DNA from: an uncultured SAR116 cluster alpha proteobacterium
GTDB lineage: Bacteria > Pseudomonadota > Alphaproteobacteria > Puniceispirillales > Puniceispirillaceae
Length of the DNA stretch: 48,406 bases
Direction of reading: 5' to 3'
NCBI GenBank assembly: GCA_902632595.1
Contig: CACPDC010000015.1
Location: forward strand, 1 to 48,406
A program made the translations under genes and the position numbers. Each line of letters opens with the position of its first letter. Position 1 is the stretch's first letter. The notes under the pieces are model-generated. The model saw only the letters and a program-made list of their open reading frames with translations, did not search any database and was not told the origin of the DNA. Of this stretch, positions 38,137-48,406 are shown piece after piece.

Positions 38137-38859
38137 ATGGCTAACGACTTTCCTGATGCAACAACAATATCAGCATTTCTTGATAAAAATCCGGCGTTTC
38201 TGAAGTCATACCTTGAAAATCAGACTAAATATTTTTCAAAAGAGACCCTAAACCTGCCCGTAAAAAAAGATGAGGCAAAATTAGGAAAAAATATAATTGA
38301 TATGACTAATAAATTTGCAAATCGAACCAATATGGAATTAGGCATTCAATCAAAAAGAAACTTGTCTTTGGTCAACGTTTCTGAAGCCAGTTCAGATAGA
38401 TGGCAGAAATTGCTCACAGTTGCAATTGGCTTCATAGGCGTTAAAAATTTACAAGAATTTTCAGAAATGTTAGACGAAAAATTGCCTGTGATTTTTAAGC
38501 TCGCTGGAGCTCGACTTATAATGCCAAGAGAAGTTGCAATTGTGGGAGCCGAAGATGCTGGGTTTCTCCTGCTACCGGAAGCACAGATCCACGAACTTAA
38601 AGGGGCACAATCCGTTTATCTTGGTCCTCCACCCAAATCTGGCTTGGCATTATTTTCAACCCCAATGGCCTCTATAGCCTTAATTTCCTTGCCAGATGAT
38701 TTGCATAGCGCCATATCAAATTCAGTGCTTTTATTAGCTGGACGAAACAAAAATAGTTTTGAGCCTCACCAAGCAGACACTATTCTATGCAATTTATCTC
38801 AAATTGTTGGAACTTGTTTAGAGGCTATCTTGAGTCAAAAAAAAAGATATAATAAATGA
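38137..38859 (+). CDS. DUF484 family protein
   Basis: This protein of 240 residues belongs to the DUF484 family, which has a GAF-like core. [20 protein letters not shown] is the characteristic N-terminal helix, and [20 protein letters not shown] lies in the core. The function is unknown. The gene commonly sits directly before xerC in proteobacteria, and here its last codons overlap the xerC start (ATGA at 38856-38859). A link to chromosome segregation is suggested only by that context. AAAAGGAC lies upstream of ATG 38137. Confidence 0.85.
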   Translation: MANDFPDATTISAFLDKNPAFLKSYLENQTKYFSKETLNLPVKKDEAKLGKNIIDMTNKFANRTNMELGIQSKRNLSLVNVSEASSDRWQKLLTVAIGFIGVKNLQEFSEMLDEKLPVIFKLAGARLIMPREVAIVGAEDAGFLLLPEAQIHELKGAQSVYLGPPPKSGLALFSTPMASIALISLPDDLHSAISNSVLLLAGRNKNSFEPHQADTILCNLSQIVGTCLEAILSQKKRYNK

Positions 38860-39800
38860 GCCAAATAGAGATTAATTTAAATCGATGCGCTAACTATATC
38901 GAGGGATGGTTAACCTGGCTTTCGTCTGTAAAACATTATCAGTTTCATACGATAGATGCTTACAAACGAGACCTTACACATTATATGCGCTGCTTGTATA
39001 AACAGGGCATTGGTGATATTGAGCCAGATAGAGCTATTTTTAGAGTTTGGCTTTCCGAAATGCATGTTTCTGGCTGTGCAAAAACAACTATTGCACGAAG
39101 AGTTTCAGCGTTACGAAGTTTTTGCAGTTATTGTCACCGTAATGGAATTTTTAAAAAATTAGATTTAAGCTGGATGAAATCTCCAAAATTACCAGTATCG
39201 ATTCCAAAGACGATAAGTATAAATGAAGCAGCCCAACTATTAGAATTAGTAAAAAAAAGGTCGAAACCAGCTTGGGAAAATGACAGAGATATAGCTATCT
39301 TATATCTTATGTATGGATGCGGTCTTCGTTTATCAGAAACACTGAGTATTACTCCTGCTCATCTAACCGATGCAAGTTGGATCAGAATTATTGGGAAAGG
39401 AAGAAAAGCGAGAGATGTTCCTGTCTTACCAATTATTAAGGATTCTCTTCAAAAAGTTATAGAAAGCTGCCCATTTCACCTTGAAAATGAAAAACCGCTT
39501 TTTATCTCTAAAAGGGGGTTGCCCCTTGGTCAAAGAGCAGTTCAAAGAATGGTAGAGCGTCTCCGCATATTAGCCAATCTTCCAGCAGAAACAACACCCC
39601 ATACCTTTCGCCACGCTTTTGCAACTCATCTTTTATCCTCTGGAGGTGACTTGAGAGCAATTCAAGAATTACTTGGTCATTCAAGTCTTTCTACCACTCA
39701 GCGATATACTCATGTTGACACACACAAACTGAAAGAAGTTCATCAACAAACGCATCCTCGAGCTACTCAGCAGGAGCAAGCAGACAGTTCAGTCGATTAA
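38856..39800 (+). CDS. xerC: Tyrosine recombinase XerC
   Basis: XerC with XerD resolves chromosome dimers at dif. It has 314 residues. An N-terminal SAM-like core-binding domain (residues 10-100) has [19 protein letters not shown]. The catalytic domain has Arg158 in CGLRLSETL, a lysine in [29 protein letters not shown] (His-x-x-Arg), [16 protein letters not shown] and nucleophile Tyr284. All catalytic residues are present. It overlaps the DUF484 gene and is convergent with lpdA, 13 bases apart. It is a housekeeping recombinase, not a phage integrase, given its partner and position. Confidence 0.93.
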   Translation: MSQIEINLNRCANYIEGWLTWLSSVKHYQFHTIDAYKRDLTHYMRCLYKQGIGDIEPDRAIFRVWLSEMHVSGCAKTTIARRVSALRSFCSYCHRNGIFKKLDLSWMKSPKLPVSIPKTISINEAAQLLELVKKRSKPAWENDRDIAILYLMYGCGLRLSETLSITPAHLTDASWIRIIGKGRKARDVPVLPIIKDSLQKVIESCPFHLENEKPLFISKRGLPLGQRAVQRMVERLRILANLPAETTPHTFRHAFATHLLSSGGDLRAIQELLGHSSLSTTQRYTHVDTHKLKEVHQQTHPRATQQEQADSSVD

Positions 39801-39813
39801 AATAGAAAATTTT

Positions 39814-41223
39814 TCATATATGAATGGCTCCTGTGCCAATAACAAGAGCGGCCTCTTTAACAGCCTCATTCATTGTTGGGTGCCCGTGACATGTGCGAGC
39901 AATATCCTCCGCGGATGAGCCAAATGACATACCGACTGCTATCTCATGTATCATTGTTCCTGCCTCATAACCTATGATATGAGCGCCTAGAAGTTTGTCT
40001 GTTTTCTTATCTGCGAGCAATTTTACCATGCCATCGGTATGCCCTGTTGCCCTTGCACGACTATTTGCAAGAAATGGAAACACACCTTTTTTGTAAGAAA
40101 CCCCTTTATCTTTCAGTTGTTCCTCAGTAAGACCAATAGTTGCAACTTCTGGGGCAGTGTAAACAATTCCCGGCACTAAAGAATAATCAACATGTCCAGC
40201 ATGTCCAGCCATTATTTCTACAGCAGCAACACCATCCTCCTCTGCTTTGTGTGCAAGCATAGGACCTTCAATAACGTCTCCAATGCCATAAATGCCCGCC
40301 ACATTTGTTTGAAAATTATGGTCTACCATGATCTGGCCTTTCTCAGTGAGTTCTATCCCTAGCCTATCTAGCCCAAGACCCTCAACGTAAGGCTTGCGAC
40401 CAATAGCAATCAACACAATGTTACAGATTAGTTCGCTTTCTTTTTGTGTCTTGCTATCTTGTAAAGTGAGGCTTACAGATTCTTTTGATAGCTTTGCGTC
40501 CTTAACACCTTTCCCTAGATTAAATTTTATACCCTGCTTCTCCATAATGTTTTTAAACTTGGATGCAATCTCGAAATCCATCCCCGGTAATATACGCGGT
40601 AGAAAATCAACAACTTCCACCTCTGCTCCGAGTCGCGACCAAACAGTTCCCATTTCCAGGCCAATATATCCAGCCCCAATAACAACAAGCTTTTTTGGTA
40701 ACTCAGAAAGCTCTAGAGCGCCTGTTGAAGAAACAATTTGTTTCTCATCAATGGGCATTGAAGGAAGGCTCATTGGTTCTGATCCAGTTGCGATTAAAAT
40801 TTTATCGGCCTTAAATTCACCTTTGTCACGACCATCCACAATATTAACTACTCCAGAAGAAATTATTTGAGCGGAGCCTATTAAATGGGTTACTTTGTTT
40901 TTGGCAAAAAGCTGGCTAATACCAGTCGTTAGACCAGATACAATATCTGATTTGTGTTTTAGCATTTTTTTTAGATCTAATGTAACCTGCCCCACATCAA
41001 TGCCAAGGTTTGATAGGTGTTTCTGTTTCGCTTCAGCATATTTTTCCGATGTATTTAGCAAAGCTTTTGAGGGGATGCAGCCAACGTTAAGGCATGTGCC
41101 GCCGAGAGCGCTTCTCTTTTCAACGCACGCAACTTTCATCCCCAACTGAGCCGCTCTAATTGCGGCAACATATCCACCAGGACCAGCACCTATAACAATT
41201 AGGTCGTATTTTTGCGCTGCCAT
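39814..41223 (-). CDS. lpdA: Dihydrolipoyl dehydrogenase (E3)
   Basis: E3 reoxidises dihydrolipoyl groups of 2-oxoacid dehydrogenase complexes with NAD+. It has 469 residues. VIGAGPGGYVAAIRAAQLG (FAD loop) and GGTCLNVGCIPSKALLN give the redox pair Cys44 and Cys49. VIGAGYIGLEMGTVWSRLG is the NAD loop, YGIGDVIEGPMLAHKAEEDG the second FAD contact, and HGHPTMNEAVKEA holds the catalytic His-Glu. It is the last gene after sucA-sucB, so it most likely serves the 2-oxoglutarate complex, and it may also be shared with others. Confidence 0.97.
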   Translation of the reverse strand: MAAQKYDLIVIGAGPGGYVAAIRAAQLGMKVACVEKRSALGGTCLNVGCIPSKALLNTSEKYAEAKQKHLSNLGIDVGQVTLDLKKMLKHKSDIVSGLTTGISQLFAKNKVTHLIGSAQIISSGVVNIVDGRDKGEFKADKILIATGSEPMSLPSMPIDEKQIVSSTGALELSELPKKLVVIGAGYIGLEMGTVWSRLGAEVEVVDFLPRILPGMDFEIASKFKNIMEKQGIKFNLGKGVKDAKLSKESVSLTLQDSKTQKESELICNIVLIAIGRKPYVEGLGLDRLGIELTEKGQIMVDHNFQTNVAGIYGIGDVIEGPMLAHKAEEDGVAAVEIMAGHAGHVDYSLVPGIVYTAPEVATIGLTEEQLKDKGVSYKKGVFPFLANSRARATGHTDGMVKLLADKKTDKLLGAHIIGYEAGTMIHEIAVGMSFGSSAEDIARTCHGHPTMNEAVKEAALVIGTGAIHI

Positions 41224-41288
41224 TTTATTTACACCTTTTCCAAATAGTTTGTTTGATTTGGTCTTTGCACGATAATAGATAACAAGAT

Positions 41289-42497
41289 TTAGATATCTAA
41301 AAGCAATCTTCTTGGGTCTTCAATTGATTCCTTTACCCTAACTAAAAATGATACGGCTTCCCTACCATCGATAATGCGGTGATCATAGGACAATGCCAAG
41401 TACATCATTGGACGAATAACAATTTCTTCACCTAAAGCAACCGGTCGCTTTTGAATTTTATGCATCCCTAAAATTGCGCTCTGAGGAGTATTTAAAATAG
41501 GGGTAGACATCAATGATCCATAAACACCGCCATTAGATATAGTAAAAGTTCCTCCTGACATATCCGCTGGCGCCAAGCCACCATCTCTAGCTTTTAATCC
41601 ATATCCAGCCACGGATGTCTCTATTCCCGCTATAGATAAGTTATGGGCGTCTTTAATAACTGGGACAACAAGTCCTTGAGGAGTACCTACAGCAACACCA
41701 ATGTTATAATAGTCTTTATAGATAATATCATTACCGTTAATTTCAGCATTAACCGCAGGAAACTCTCGCAAGCCTGCTATGCAGGCTTTTACAAAAAATC
41801 CCATAAACCCGAGTCTTGCATTATGATTTTTTTCAAAACTATCTTTATATAGAGAACGCAGAGCCATAACCGCTGTCATATCTACTTCATTAAAAGTAGT
41901 AAGCATTGCTGCTGTATTCTGTGCTTCCTTCAATCTTTGGGCAATAACGCGCCGCAACCGGGACATAGGCACTCGTTCTTCTCGCACGTTGTCTATTTTA
42001 GCTTCAGAAGTTTTAGGCTCTTGGGAAGTTGACGGGATGACTGACGCCGATGAAACAGTCGATGCATTACTTTCAAGAAAACCCAAAACATCTCCTTTTG
42101 TTAATCTGCCATCTTTTCCAGATGCTGAAATCAAATTAGTATCTAAACTATTTTCCTCTACAAGCCTCCGGACAGCAGGAGATAGGTTTTGGGATTGTGG
42201 AAGTGTTTTTTCTTCATTAATACGCTCGTCAGCTTTCTTAGGAGTTGTGGTAGCAGTTGTGCCTTCTTGTAAAAGTGCTAAAACAGCATCTACTTCGACT
42301 GTATCACCTTCTTGCGCAATGATATCAGTCAAAATGCCTGCTTTAGGTGCGGGAACTTCAAGAGATACTTTGTCAGTTTCAAGCTCTACGATGGGCTCGT
42401 CAGCATTAACGGCCTCGCCAGTGTTTTTCATCCATTTAGCCACAGTCGCCTCGACAACTGATTCACCTAATACGGGGACTTTGATTTCAATAGACAT
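41289..42497 (-). CDS. sucB: Dihydrolipoyllysine succinyltransferase (E2 of 2-oxoglutarate dehydrogenase)
   Basis: E2 moves the succinyl group from the lipoyl arm to CoA. It has 402 residues. The lipoyl domain holds [17 protein letters not shown] with Lys43. A linker rich in Ser and Thr (about residues 80-105 and 142-165) separates the peripheral subunit-binding domain, [13 protein letters not shown]. The catalytic domain has [16 protein letters not shown] and ends with [10 protein letters not shown] (His373, Asp377). There is one lipoyl domain, as in most OGDH E2s. It lies 39 bases after sucA. Confidence 0.97.
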   Translation of the reverse strand: MSIEIKVPVLGESVVEATVAKWMKNTGEAVNADEPIVELETDKVSLEVPAPKAGILTDIIAQEGDTVEVDAVLALLQEGTTATTTPKKADERINEEKTLPQSQNLSPAVRRLVEENSLDTNLISASGKDGRLTKGDVLGFLESNASTVSSASVIPSTSQEPKTSEAKIDNVREERVPMSRLRRVIAQRLKEAQNTAAMLTTFNEVDMTAVMALRSLYKDSFEKNHNARLGFMGFFVKACIAGLREFPAVNAEINGNDIIYKDYYNIGVAVGTPQGLVVPVIKDAHNLSIAGIETSVAGYGLKARDGGLAPADMSGGTFTISNGGVYGSLMSTPILNTPQSAILGMHKIQKRPVALGEEIVIRPMMYLALSYDHRIIDGREAVSFLVRVKESIEDPRRLLLDI

Positions 42498-42536
42498 TCG
42501 CTTAATATCTCCTTCAATAAGCGCTAGAGTAAAAGT

Positions 42537-45413
42537 TTATTCTGCTGCTGCTTTTGTTTCAGGCAATAGCAATGACTGCTGTACAAGCCGTTTTTGTTCC
42601 TTTGCATGACGCCCTGCTGAACCTGTAGCAGGTGAAGCAGCCGCATCTCTACCACAATAAATCGGCCTGTCTGAATTTAGACCGGATTGATGCATTGCTT
42701 CTTCTATATAATCACGAACAAATGTCCAACTACCCATATTTTTTGGCTCCTCTTGACACCAAACAACGTCTGCTTTCGGCGTGAGTTTAAGTATTTCAAC
42801 TAAGTTTTTCTTTGGAAATGGGTAAAGTTGTTCAATACGAACAATTTTTACATCAAATTGCTCTTCCGAATTACGCATTTCTTCTAAATCATAGAAGACC
42901 TTTCCAGAACACAGGACAACCCTCTTCACGCTTTTATCTTTGACCTTTAGGTTTGAGTCGCGCAATATTCTGTGAAAACTAGTACCGGGTCCTAAATCAG
43001 ATAAGTCCGAAACACATGATTTGTGTCGAAGCAATGATTTGGGGGTCATAATAATTAATGGCTTTCTAAAGTCTCGACAGACCTGTCGTCTTAGGACATG
43101 AAAATAATTTGCTGGAGTAGTGCAATTTACAACCTGCATATTATCCTCTGCACATAGTTGCAAATATCGCTCCAAACGAGCTGAAGAATGCTCAGGTCCC
43201 TGACCTTCATACCCATGCGGCAACAATAATACTAATCCATTCATTCTAAGCCACTTTGACTCGCCAGAACTAATAAACTGGTCTATAACAACTTGTGCCC
43301 CATTAGCAAAGTCACCAAATTGTGCCTCCCACATCACGAGTGCATTTGGTTCAGCCTGAGCAAACCCATATTCGAATCCCATCACGGATGCTTCTGATAA
43401 GGGCGAGTCAATAACTTCAAATTTTGCTTGTTCAGCACTTAAATTTGCCAAGGGTACGTATCTTTCCTCGGTAAGTTGGTCAATAAAGACTGCGTGGCGC
43501 TGACTGAATGTACCTCTACAACTATCTTGACCCGACAACCGAACGACAAATCCATCCATTAAAAGAGAACCAAAAGCTAAATGTTCTGCAGTTGCCCAAT
43601 CTAAATTTTGTCCAGCCCCTATTGCTTTTGCTCTTGCACTCAAGACACGTTCTAATTTTTTATGGATATCCAAATTTGAAGGAACAGTCGTAATAACACT
43701 TCCAATTTTTTTTAGAATATCTAAAGAAACAGCTGTGTCACCACGCCGATCATCACCGTAAGCAACTGTCATACCAGACCATTGTCCTTCCAGCCAATCT
43801 GCCTTATTTGGTTTATATGCGCTACCAGCCTCAAACTCTTCTTCAAGATAAGTGTTATGCTTATCCATAATTGCCTGTGCGCGACTATCATCTAAAATCC
43901 CAGTTTCTAACAAAGTATTTAGATAAATTTCGCGAGTAGATGGTTGCTGGTTGATTTGTTTATACATCATTGGCTGAGTGAAAGCAGGTTCATCGCCCTC
44001 ATTATGCCCGAATCTTCTGTAACAAATGATATCAAGAACAACATCCACCCCGAATGTTTGCCTAAACTCTGTAGCGATTCTACTTGCATGAACCACTGCT
44101 TCAGGGTCATCGCCGTTAACATGGAAAATAGGTGACATAACCATTTTAGCGACATCAGTTGGGTAGGGTGAGGAACGCGAATAGGAGGGACTTGTTGTAA
44201 AACCAATCTGATTATTAACAATTATGTGCATAGTACCACCAGTTCGATATCCACGAAGTGCTGAGAATGCAAAAGTTTCCGCGACAACACCTTGACCAGC
44301 AAATGCTGCATCCCCATGAAGTATAACTCCCAAAACCTCCTGAAAATCATTGGAAGTACGTTGTGCCTGTTTTGCCCTCACTCTACCAACAACGACCGGG
44401 TCAACAATCTCTAAATGAGATGGGTTAGGCGCTAAACTTAAATGGATTTGGTTTTCATCAAATTGCCTATCTGCTGAAGAGCCCATGTGATATTTTACAT
44501 CTCCTGAGCCCCCTGCCTCCTCAGGATTGGCCGGGTTTCCAAGAAACTCAGATATGATGGCCCTAAAAGGTTTATCAAGCACGTTATGGAGTACATTCAA
44601 GCGACCTCTATGAGCCATCCCAATAACAACTTCTTTAAGACCCATTTGGCCACCACGCTTCAAAATTTGTTCAAGGGCCGGCACTAATGCCTCGCCCCCA
44701 TCTAACCCAAAGCGTTTTGTACCAATATATTTTTTATGCAAAAATCTCTCAAAATTTTCTGCAGCTAGTAGTTTTTCGTAAATTGCAACCTTTCCTCGCT
44801 CTGTAAATTCTGTTCGGTTTCCAATAGCCTCAATACGCTCTTGAATCCAGGCTTTTTGAGAAGGGTCTTGAATATGCATAAATTCAACGCCTATAGTTCC
44901 ACAATAGGTTGCTTTTAGTATCGCTAGTATTTGGTTTAAGCTGGCTACCTCAAGCCCAAGCACATAATTAATGAAGATAGGCCTATCATAATCTTCTGTG
45001 GAAAAACCGTAAGTTTCAGGGTCTAGCTCAGGGTGTATTTCTTTATCTTGAAGGTTAAGCGGATCCAGGTTTGCTAACAAGTGTCCCCTGATTCTATAAG
45101 CTCTTATAAGCATTATTGCTCTCAAAGAGTCTAGTGTTGCAGAACGAACATCTCCTGCAAGCAGGTCACGATTTCCTGCAATTCCTTTTGCTACTGCTTT
45201 AATGGAAGCATCTGGATCATTTGCTCCAATAACCTTGCTCTTTGGTTTTCCCCAAGATGGGGATTTTTCTTCAAATTGATCAGTTGAAAATTCATCTAAG
45301 TTAGCAAACCAATTTGCCCAATCTAAACTTACTGAATTAGGAAGTTTTTTCCATCGCTGATAAAGCTCAGCGACAAAGGTAGCGTTTGTTCCAGTTAAAA
45401 AGCTGTCATCCAT
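42537..45413 (-). CDS. sucA: 2-Oxoglutarate dehydrogenase E1 component
   Basis: E1 decarboxylates 2-oxoglutarate with thiamine diphosphate. It has 958 residues. An N-terminal FLTGTNATFVAELYQRWKKL segment binds E2. GMAHRGRLNVLHNVL, HMGSSADRQ and HLSLAPNPSHLE are substrate-site signatures. GDAAFAGQGVVAETF with NNQIGFTTSP is the thiamine diphosphate motif. The C-terminal LPHGYEGQGPEHSSARLERY completes the transketolase fold. A 142-base AT-rich gap separates it from sucD, and I could not find a convincing promoter there. Confidence 0.97.
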   Translation of the reverse strand: MDDSFLTGTNATFVAELYQRWKKLPNSVSLDWANWFANLDEFSTDQFEEKSPSWGKPKSKVIGANDPDASIKAVAKGIAGNRDLLAGDVRSATLDSLRAIMLIRAYRIRGHLLANLDPLNLQDKEIHPELDPETYGFSTEDYDRPIFINYVLGLEVASLNQILAILKATYCGTIGVEFMHIQDPSQKAWIQERIEAIGNRTEFTERGKVAIYEKLLAAENFERFLHKKYIGTKRFGLDGGEALVPALEQILKRGGQMGLKEVVIGMAHRGRLNVLHNVLDKPFRAIISEFLGNPANPEEAGGSGDVKYHMGSSADRQFDENQIHLSLAPNPSHLEIVDPVVVGRVRAKQAQRTSNDFQEVLGVILHGDAAFAGQGVVAETFAFSALRGYRTGGTMHIIVNNQIGFTTSPSYSRSSPYPTDVAKMVMSPIFHVNGDDPEAVVHASRIATEFRQTFGVDVVLDIICYRRFGHNEGDEPAFTQPMMYKQINQQPSTREIYLNTLLETGILDDSRAQAIMDKHNTYLEEEFEAGSAYKPNKADWLEGQWSGMTVAYGDDRRGDTAVSLDILKKIGSVITTVPSNLDIHKKLERVLSARAKAIGAGQNLDWATAEHLAFGSLLMDGFVVRLSGQDSCRGTFSQRHAVFIDQLTEERYVPLANLSAEQAKFEVIDSPLSEASVMGFEYGFAQAEPNALVMWEAQFGDFANGAQVVIDQFISSGESKWLRMNGLVLLLPHGYEGQGPEHSSARLERYLQLCAEDNMQVVNCTTPANYFHVLRRQVCRDFRKPLIIMTPKSLLRHKSCVSDLSDLGPGTSFHRILRDSNLKVKDKSVKRVVLCSGKVFYDLEEMRNSEEQFDVKIVRIEQLYPFPKKNLVEILKLTPKADVVWCQEEPKNMGSWTFVRDYIEEAMHQSGLNSDRPIYCGRDAAASPATGSAGRHAKEQKRLVQQSLLLPETKAAAE

Positions 45414-45555
45414 TTTAAGCTCCGACTCTAATTAAGCGCTTACTTTTAATGTTCAATCCTCTCAGAGCATGTAAACATATCTTTACGTATTCAAAAGCAC
45501 TCTTCTTCCCCAATTTTAACACTCTACTCAATTTTATTATTGGTCAAACAAAAAA

Positions 45556-46437
45556 CTACTTAAATTTTGCAATAGCCTCACTAACCGCCTCTCCAAGGCC
45601 AGATGGCGAGGCTGCCATACTAAAACCAGCTGCCTTCATAGCTTTTATTTTGTCTGATGCAGCTCCACTCCCTCCTGCAACAATTGCCCCAGCATGTCCC
45701 ATCCTTCGTCCTGGTGGAGCTGTCTGGCCGGCAATAAAACCTGCGATTGGTTTTTTGTTGGGGTATGCTGAATAGAATGCAGCGGCTTGCTCTTCAGCAT
45801 CACCGCCAATTTCTCCAATCATCAAAATTGACTCAGTTTGTTCATCTTCCAAAAATAATGATAATGAATCTACAAAATTTGTTCCGTTTATCGGGTCACC
45901 ACCAATACCTATACAAGTTGATTGACCAAGGCCGATTACACTTGTTTGAGCCACTGCTTCATAGGTTAAAGTGCCAGACCGAGATACAATTCCAACTTTT
46001 CCTGGTTTATGAATATGACCTGGCATAATACCTATCTTGCATTCACCAGGAGTAATAACACCCGGACAGTTGGGCCCTACTAACCTGCTTCTACTCTTGT
46101 TAAGCGCTGCTTTTACAGCGACCATATCCATTATAGGAATTCCTTCAGTTATACAGATAATAAGCTCTATTTCTGCATCTATAGCTTCAAGAATTGAGTC
46201 AGCTGCAAAAGAGGGTGGCACATATATAACGGACGCATTCGCATCTGTTTCTGATACGGCCTCCGCTACTGTGTCGAACACAGGTAACGATAAATGTTTC
46301 TGACCCCCTTTTCCAGGCGTCACGCCACCAACCATTTTAGTCCCATAAGCTATTGCTTGCTCCGAATGAAAAGTGCCTTGTGAGCCTGTAAATCCCTGAC
46401 AAATGACCCGTGTGTGTCGATTAATAAGAATTGACAT
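45556..46437 (-). CDS. sucD: Succinyl-CoA synthetase alpha subunit
   Basis: SucD carries the phosphohistidine and CoA site of the ATP/GTP-forming enzyme that converts succinyl-CoA to succinate. It has 293 residues. [19 protein letters not shown] is the CoA-binding Rossmann segment, [20 protein letters not shown] is typical, and [16 protein letters not shown] contains the phosphohistidine near residue 248. It starts 4 bases after sucC stops. Confidence 0.97.
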   Translation of the reverse strand: MSILINRHTRVICQGFTGSQGTFHSEQAIAYGTKMVGGVTPGKGGQKHLSLPVFDTVAEAVSETDANASVIYVPPSFAADSILEAIDAEIELIICITEGIPIMDMVAVKAALNKSRSRLVGPNCPGVITPGECKIGIMPGHIHKPGKVGIVSRSGTLTYEAVAQTSVIGLGQSTCIGIGGDPINGTNFVDSLSLFLEDEQTESILMIGEIGGDAEEQAAAFYSAYPNKKPIAGFIAGQTAPPGRRMGHAGAIVAGGSGAASDKIKAMKAAGFSMAASPSGLGEAVSEAIAKFK

Positions 46438-46440
46438 GGA

Positions 46441-47607
46441 CTAATCTCCTTTCACAGCGGCAACAATTTTGCTTGCTGCCTCTGCTAAGTTATCAGCTGG
46501 TATAATAGCAAGACCAGACGAGGTTAAAATTTCTTTTCCTGCCTCTACATTTGTTCCTTCAAGACGAACCACGAGGGGCTTTGTAAGGCCAAGTGCTCTT
46601 GCAGCTTGAACCACCCCTGTTGCGATGACATCACATCTCATAATACCGCCAAATATATTAACTAGAATGCCTTCAACATTTTTATCTGACAAAATTATTT
46701 TAAACGCCTCTGTTACCCGATCTGCTGTGGCGCTTCCACCCACATCAAGAAAATTAGCTGGAATCCCTCCTTCTAGTTGAATTATATCCATTGTAGCCAT
46801 TGCTAGGCCTGCGCCGTTGACCATACATCCTATATTGCCATCTAACTTTATATAATTTAGATCATATTTTGATGCTTTTACTTCAGCTGGATCTTCTTCT
46901 GACAAATCTCTTAGCGCCAATATTTCTTTTTGTCTAAATAAAGCATTATCGTCAAACCCCATTTTTGCGTCTAAGGCGACAAGCTCTTCTTCTGAATTTA
47001 CCACTAGCGGATTTATTTCAATCAAACTAGCATCATTCTCGCAAAAGGCGTCGTATAGACCGGTTATAAGAGGAGTTGCCTGTTTTGCAACCTCACCGCT
47101 TAGTCTCAACGCCTTTGCAATGCGTCTTATATGATGAGCCCTTATACCTGTGGATGGCTTAATAGAAAGTGTTAAAATCTTCTCGGGTGTTTCAGATGCC
47201 ACGGCCTCTATATCCATACCACCTTCTGTTGAGCAAATAACACTCACTTGTGAAGTAGCCCTGTCTATTAGCATAGACAGGTAAAGTTCACGCTCTATGG
47301 TGCATCCTTCCTCAATGAAAAGACGTTTTACCTCCTTCCCCACTGGACCAGTCTGATGAGTTACAAGTATTTTGCCAAGCATGGCTTGAGCTTCAGTTCT
47401 TACTTCATCTATAGATTTCACTACTTTTACACCACCGGCTTTTCCTCTTCCACCAGCATGTATCTGTGCTTTTATAACTTTAACATCACCTTTTAATCTA
47501 CCCGCTACCTCCACTGCTTCATCTACACTAAAAGCAGGATACCCATCTGGTACCTTCACACCATATTTCGCCAAAAGTGCCTTAGCCTGATGTTCATGAA
47601 TATTCAT
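46441..47607 (-). CDS. sucC: Succinyl-CoA synthetase beta subunit
   Basis: SucC holds the nucleotide-binding ATP-grasp domain of succinyl-CoA synthetase. It has 388 residues. [20 protein letters not shown] is the standard N-terminus, [16 protein letters not shown] is the grasp loop, [10 protein letters not shown] supplies metal ligands near residue 195, and [14 protein letters not shown] is in the C-terminal half. ADP versus GDP preference cannot be read with certainty. It follows mdh by 35 bases on the same strand. Confidence 0.97.
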   Translation of the reverse strand: MNIHEHQAKALLAKYGVKVPDGYPAFSVDEAVEVAGRLKGDVKVIKAQIHAGGRGKAGGVKVVKSIDEVRTEAQAMLGKILVTHQTGPVGKEVKRLFIEEGCTIERELYLSMLIDRATSQVSVICSTEGGMDIEAVASETPEKILTLSIKPSTGIRAHHIRRIAKALRLSGEVAKQATPLITGLYDAFCENDASLIEINPLVVNSEEELVALDAKMGFDDNALFRQKEILALRDLSEEDPAEVKASKYDLNYIKLDGNIGCMVNGAGLAMATMDIIQLEGGIPANFLDVGGSATADRVTEAFKIILSDKNVEGILVNIFGGIMRCDVIATGVVQAARALGLTKPLVVRLEGTNVEAGKEILTSSGLAIIPADNLAEAASKIVAAVKGD

Positions 47608-47642
47608 ATTTTTCCTCAGTTTTTAATTTAATAAGATTGCAG

Positions 47643-48406
<764 letters not shown>

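Noticed and set aside
38856-39800. Phage integrase or mobile element
   Set aside because: It is the housekeeping XerC, coupled to a DUF484 gene, with no att sites, tRNA or phage genes near.
41989-42609. A 206-codon plus-strand open frame across sucB and the end of sucA
   Set aside because: It is a low-complexity Ser/Thr-rich mirror of the lipoyl and linker regions.

Overview
The window reads as a compact, AT-rich chromosomal segment of a free-living alphaproteobacterium. Four blocks of gene order point there: a split ATP synthase with only the F1 genes (atpHAGDC) present, the mdh-sucC-sucD-sucA-sucB-lpd chain, the HIG1-like/PduO/etfB/etfA cluster, and the tlpA / argH-lipoprotein-lysA block. 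The long two-domain dCTP deaminase fits the same group. Intact acs, arginine, lysine, proline, aromatic, folate and NAD genes argue against an obligate intracellular parasite. An AT-rich marine lineage such as a SAR116 relative is a guess; no rRNA is present to settle it. Genes are closely packed, with no non-coding stretch above about 300 bases, and I see no tRNA, CRISPR array, insertion sequence or prophage.

Layout. 1-1.7 kb (minus): 3'-truncated dCTP deaminase and an ABC-2 permease. 1.8-8.5 kb (plus): recX, acs, yggT, folD, HIG1-like protein, PduO-type adenosyltransferase, etfB, etfA. 8.6-12.0 kb: tlpA-like thioredoxin facing argH, a 40-residue LptM-like lipoprotein and a frameshifted lysA. 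12.0-13.4 kb: zinc-ribbon membrane protein and YdcF. 13.5-19.2 kb (minus): tyrA, hisC, chorismate mutase, methyltransferase, folB, pteridine-reductase-like SDR, HAD hydrolase. 19.3-30.0 kb (plus): FAD oxidoreductase, rplU-rpmA-obgE, proB-proA-nadD-rsfS-rlmH, gpmI-ctpA-rppH. 30.1-37.3 kb (minus): atpC-D-G-A-H and priA. 37.4-39.8 kb (plus): fsa-type transaldolase, DUF484 gene, xerC. 39.8 kb to the end (minus): lpd, sucB, sucA, sucD, sucC and a 5'-truncated mdh.

How the genes work together. Acetate activation (Acs) feeds a TCA branch running from 2-oxoglutarate to succinyl-CoA, succinate and malate/oxaloacetate. Electrons from flavin dehydrogenases pass through EtfAB, and F1 ATP synthase makes ATP. 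FolB, the SDR and FolD form a pteridine/folate set. Chorismate mutase, the HisC-type aminotransferase and TyrA form an aromatic set. L21, L27, ObgE, RsfS and RlmH are all large-subunit ribosome factors.

The window is mostly conserved housekeeping sequence and I did not find a new multi-gene system. The most interesting signals are local. Two genes (rsfS and an FAD oxidoreductase) have no ATG, GTG or TTG start, and each has an AT-rich candidate start (ATT or ATA) behind a Shine-Dalgarno. An 11-G tract breaks lysA. L21 carries a lysine-rich tandem-repeat tail. The F1 epsilon subunit has a shortened C-terminal domain. Two familiar alphaproteobacterial blocks lack expected members.
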